Part shown: piece after piece, positions 42,882 through 46,067 of the stretch
Layout of the letters: each line of letters begins with the position of its first letter
How positions within the stretch are numbered: position 1 is the first letter of the stretch
Assembly: GCF_000255705.1 (NCBI RefSeq)
Contig: NZ_JH636446.1
Coordinates: 264,646-310,712 of the forward strand
Direction of reading: 5' to 3'
Source of the DNA: Zavarzinella formosa DSM 19928
GTDB lineage: Bacteria > Planctomycetota > Planctomycetia > Gemmatales > Gemmataceae
Length of the DNA: 46,067 nt
The notes under the pieces: generated by a model
Databases searched by the model: none
What the model was told of the DNA's origin: nothing
What the model saw: the letters and a program-made list of their open reading frames with translations, nothing else
Position numbers and translations under genes: made by a program

Positions 42882-43620
42882 AGAGTTGACCGAACAAGAG
42901 AAGTTGGCATACGGCGAGTTGAGTCATTTTCGGCACATCATCACCCGCATCTATCCCTCGGGCATCGTGTCGATTGTTTCCGACACTTGGGACTTCTGGA
43001 AGGTCGTCACCGAATACGCCGCCGAGCTGAAGGATGTTATCATCGCCCGCGAAGGCAAGCTGGTGTTTCGGCCTGACAGCGGCGACCCGGTGAAGATACT
43101 CGTCGGCGACCCCGACTCCCCGGAAGGCTCCCCGGCCCGCAAGGGAGCGGTGGAGTGCTTGTGGGAAGTTTTTGGTGGCACGGAAACCGACAAAGGCTTC
43201 CGGCTACTCGATTCCCATGTCGGCCTGATCTACGGCGACTCGATCACGCTCTCCCGCGCCGAGGCTATTCTTGAGGGGCTGAAAGCCAAGGGTTTCGCAT
43301 CGGGTAACGTGGTATTCGGCGTTGGATCGTACACGTACCAGTATGTCACTCGTGACACATTCGGCTTTGCCGTCAAATCAACCTACGGGGAGGTGAACGG
43401 TGTCGGGCGAGACATCTTCAAAGACCCGGTGACGGACAACGGGGTGAAGAAGTCAGCCCGTGGCCGCATTGGTGTCATTCTCGTGGATGGCGTTTACTGT
43501 CTGGTGGACCGCCAGGACTCGCTTGAGCCTGAAGACTGCTGCCTTCGAGAGGTGTTCCGCGACGGAAAACTGCTGATCGACGACACCATTGCAACTATCC
43601 GCGACCGTGCCAGGGAATGA
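42865..43620 (+). CDS. NAMPT homologue, C-terminal half (split by HNH gene)
   Basis: A 251-residue protein covering the C-terminal half of NAMPT/Namat: IYPSGIVSIVSDTWDFWKVV, REGKLVFRPDSGDPVKILVG (the Arg-x-Asp phosphate/ribose-binding motif), DSHVGLIYGDSITLSRAEAI, ASGNVVFGVGSYTYQYVTRD and GVKKSARGR. The first about 18 residues (KTRIRELTEQEKLAYGELSH) are poorly matched. AAGGAGGAGG four bases before the ATG is among the best ribosome sites in the window. Its frame differs from that of the N-terminal half, excluding a simple read-through or intein. Together the halves make one complete enzyme of about 480 residues. Confidence 0.85.
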   Translation: MKTRIRELTEQEKLAYGELSHFRHIITRIYPSGIVSIVSDTWDFWKVVTEYAAELKDVIIAREGKLVFRPDSGDPVKILVGDPDSPEGSPARKGAVECLWEVFGGTETDKGFRLLDSHVGLIYGDSITLSRAEAILEGLKAKGFASGNVVFGVGSYTYQYVTRDTFGFAVKSTYGEVNGVGRDIFKDPVTDNGVKKSARGRIGVILVDGVYCLVDRQDSLEPEDCCLREVFRDGKLLIDDTIATIRDRARE

Positions 43621-43802
43621 CCCCCGAAGAACTGACCACCCTCTGCGAAACCATCTACGGCAAAACGGGCTGGCAAACCAAGCTGGCCCGTGACCTCGCC
43701 AGGGAGCCAAGGACGATCCGCAGGTGGCTGGCGGGGAAGGCCGAGGTGCCGGTGAAGGTGCGGGAGTGGTTGCGGGGGAAGGTCGGGCGGGAATTAACGT
43801 AA
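43617..43802 (+). CDS. small helix-turn-helix-like protein (61 aa)
   Basis: 61 residues with a helix-turn-helix-like core (KTGWQTKLARDLAREPRTIR, then RWLAGKAEVPVKV) typical of small phage-type regulators. Its ATG overlaps the TGA of the NAMPT C-terminal half (ATGA), so it is the last gene of the NAD operon and translationally coupled. It may autoregulate the operon (inference). Confidence 0.7.
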   Translation: MTPEELTTLCETIYGKTGWQTKLARDLAREPRTIRRWLAGKAEVPVKVREWLRGKVGRELT

Positions 43803-43984
43803 AAGGGCGTCGAACAGGTCGCCGATAATTGACCACAAGCGGCGGGCAAGGCGTTGATGAAGCCGTTCAGCTGCAATGGCTTGAACGAGGCAAGGTTTCA
43901 TTCCGGCGCGATGCCGGAAGACACGGCTGTCATCCATGAACACAATCATCGAAAGCTTCTTGTTGGTGCGAGTACCAAAATGGA

Positions 43985-44037
43985 AAAGCCATCCGACCAC
44001 CAGCCGTCTCTCCCACGGCTGATTTTCGGATGGCTTT
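43985..44037 (+). terminator. strong bipartite hairpin, candidate bidirectional terminator
   Basis: A perfect 12-bp stem (43985-43996 with 44026-44037) with A residues on one side and T residues on the other encloses a smaller 6-bp hairpin (44002-44007 with 44015-44020). It lies 180 bases after the NAD operon. The surrounding stretch 43803-44338 has no supported gene; short frames there have no recognised domain. Confidence 0.5.
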
Positions 44038-44338
44038 AATGCTGACCGAGTCGAACCACCAATCGCGAAACCTCTCCCACTTCCCGATTGACGCATTCAA
44101 CTCAGCGATGGAGATAAATGCACGTCTTGTGCCACATCGCCCGGCAATGCGGCTCGAAGCTCAAAATCATCGGCAAACCAAGCTCATTCCGAATGGCAAA
44201 ATCTCGCCGCCTCACACCATCGAAATCTTTTTCGTTCATTTTCTGCATGCGACATCATCAATGCCTGCCTGTCTTGAATGCAACGGGTGGTTTCAACCGT
44301 TGCGGCCGATTAATGCGGGGCTGAAATGATCATGCCCT

Positions 44339-45280
<942 letters not shown>

Positions 45281-45498
45281 GGCGAATCCTTGGAATGGCG
45301 AGACGAACCGGCGGGAGAGTGCGGAGGGACGCGGGCATCCGAAGGGGATACCTGGCGCATTGGGAGAGGAAATAGAAGAATAACCGCGAGAGTGAGGCGG
45401 CACAACTGATATTTCTCGATCTCGTCAAGCATCAACCGAGCGGCGTCGATGCGATCACCCAGCTTGCGCCGGACCTGCAAACACGCTAATGCTCGGTC

Positions 45499-45939
45499 AT
45501 GGACATCCCCGCACGCATCCAAGCCATCAAGGACGCCGACCCCAACTGGCGACGCGATCCCCGGACACTGGAGATTGCCAAACTGGCGTGGGGAGCCGAG
45601 TGCCACGTCAATAACTCGGGCGTCTTTTGCCCTCGGCAGGAGGAAGTTGTCGCTCGTTGCGGGAAAGCGACAGCGACGGTTGGCCTTTGCAAAGTCAGAG
45701 AGCATGTGTGGGTCTTCTGCACGTCGATCCAAACGAGCAACTTCGGATACTCCTACGCCCCATCCGTGTGGCTGGCAGAACCCTTCGAGAGCGAAGACGA
45801 AGCGAGGCGCGCCGGGATCGCGGAGTTGATCGAGCGAACGGAGCGGAAAGGCGGGCTGTCCCACGGAGAGCGAGCAGAGATGGAAGGGCTGCGGAAGGCG
45901 TTGCGGGGAATGGTGAGCCAGCCGACGTTGTTTGGATAA
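45499..45939 (+). CDS. uncharacterised protein (146 aa)
   Basis: 146 residues; the first 95 look folded (IPARIQAIKDADPNWRRDPR, GYSYAPSVWLAEPFESEDEA) and the C-terminal 45 are helical and charged, ending SQPTLFG. No known domain was recognised. Upstream, 45281-45498 contains no supported gene. A palindrome follows nine bases after its stop. Confidence 0.6.
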   Translation: MDIPARIQAIKDADPNWRRDPRTLEIAKLAWGAECHVNNSGVFCPRQEEVVARCGKATATVGLCKVREHVWVFCTSIQTSNFGYSYAPSVWLAEPFESEDEARRAGIAELIERTERKGGLSHGERAEMEGLRKALRGMVSQPTLFG

Positions 45940-45947
45940 CGGAAGGC

Positions 45948-45964
45948 GCGTCACATTGTGACGC
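45948..45964. repeat. 17-bp palindrome, hairpin or operator
   Basis: GCGTCACATTGTGACGC has perfect 8-bp arms about one central base. It lies nine bases after the 146-residue gene, so it may be part of a terminator, though no T-run follows, or a regulator site for a gene beyond the window. The last 100 bases contain no recognisable gene. Confidence 0.4.
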
Positions 45965-46067
45965 TTATCATGCGACGATGAGTCGTAAATTCGTCCACGC
46001 GACAGAATTTTCCTCGCGTTGGTACGAGATATGCTTGAATTATGCCATTGTCAGGCAGCCCGCATTG

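Noticed and set aside
41384-43620. An intein interrupting NAMPT
   Set aside because: The halves are in different frames, a stop closes the N-half, and no intein splice blocks or terminal His-Asn are seen.
43794-44096. A 100-residue minus-strand frame after the NAD operon
   Set aside because: It is crossed by the strong hairpin, has a poor start and shows no recognisable domain.

Overview
The window looks like a planctomycete chromosome, most likely Gemmataceae. The evidence is gene content: paired ECF sigma factors and membrane Ser/Thr kinases, a DUF1501 plus DUF1549/DUF1553 pair, DUF1559 pseudopilin-like proteins with a small lipoprotein, a TIGR02996-type protein, and a giant surface protein carrying an N-terminal LESRVTP motif. 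No rRNA or other direct taxonomic marker is present, so this is inference from gene families.

Layout. From 1 to about 26.0 kb is ordinary host chromosome, mostly on the minus strand. It holds the N-terminal 2774 residues of a giant repetitive surface protein (8324 down to beyond base 1), a sigma/TPR-kinase pair (8.5-11.8 kb), an amidohydrolase, a decayed IS630 scrap, a tiny zinc-ribbon membrane protein, an M28 peptidase, a small exported protein, a Tat-exported FAD oxidoreductase, a lipoprotein/DUF1559 pair, a second sigma/kinase pair (18.2-20.8 kb), a TIGR02996-like gene, the DUF1501 and DUF1549/1553 genes, and a 5'-truncated ISKra4-type transposase.

At 26246-26332 lies tRNA-Ser(GGA). It is followed by a terminator, five GTTTACAA direct repeats that look like integrase arm sites, and a tyrosine recombinase. 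This is the attachment end of an integrative element running rightward, probably past the end of the window because no second copy of the tRNA 3' end was found. The element has a long minus-strand operon (34.7 down to 27.8 kb). It reads from a ParB-like protein through a VirD4/TraG/HerA-like ATPase, a polytopic membrane protein and a pentapeptide-repeat protein to a run of very small proteins, several with a similar C-terminal strand, plus a DUF1232 mini-protein. Divergent to it is an XRE-like regulator behind a triple TGCGCA repeat. Between 36.4 and 40.3 kb are many small accessory genes: zinc ribbons, a two-helix membrane protein, a truncated SpoU methyltransferase and two tandem exported paralogues.

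The most interesting part is 40.5-43.8 kb. A phage-type PRPP-synthetase homologue is followed by a nicotinamide phosphoribosyltransferase (NAMPT) homologue split in two by an HNH homing endonuclease gene. The split falls immediately after the active-site EHS motif. The C-terminal half has its own strong Shine-Dalgarno site and ATG, overlapping the end of the endonuclease gene. The gene pair resembles phage NAD+ salvage or the NARP1-type NAD+ reconstitution pathway (Adps plus Namat). If both halves are made and assemble, this is a two-subunit NAMPT/Namat created by endonuclease invasion. A second DUF1559 protein and an unknown 146-residue protein close the window.
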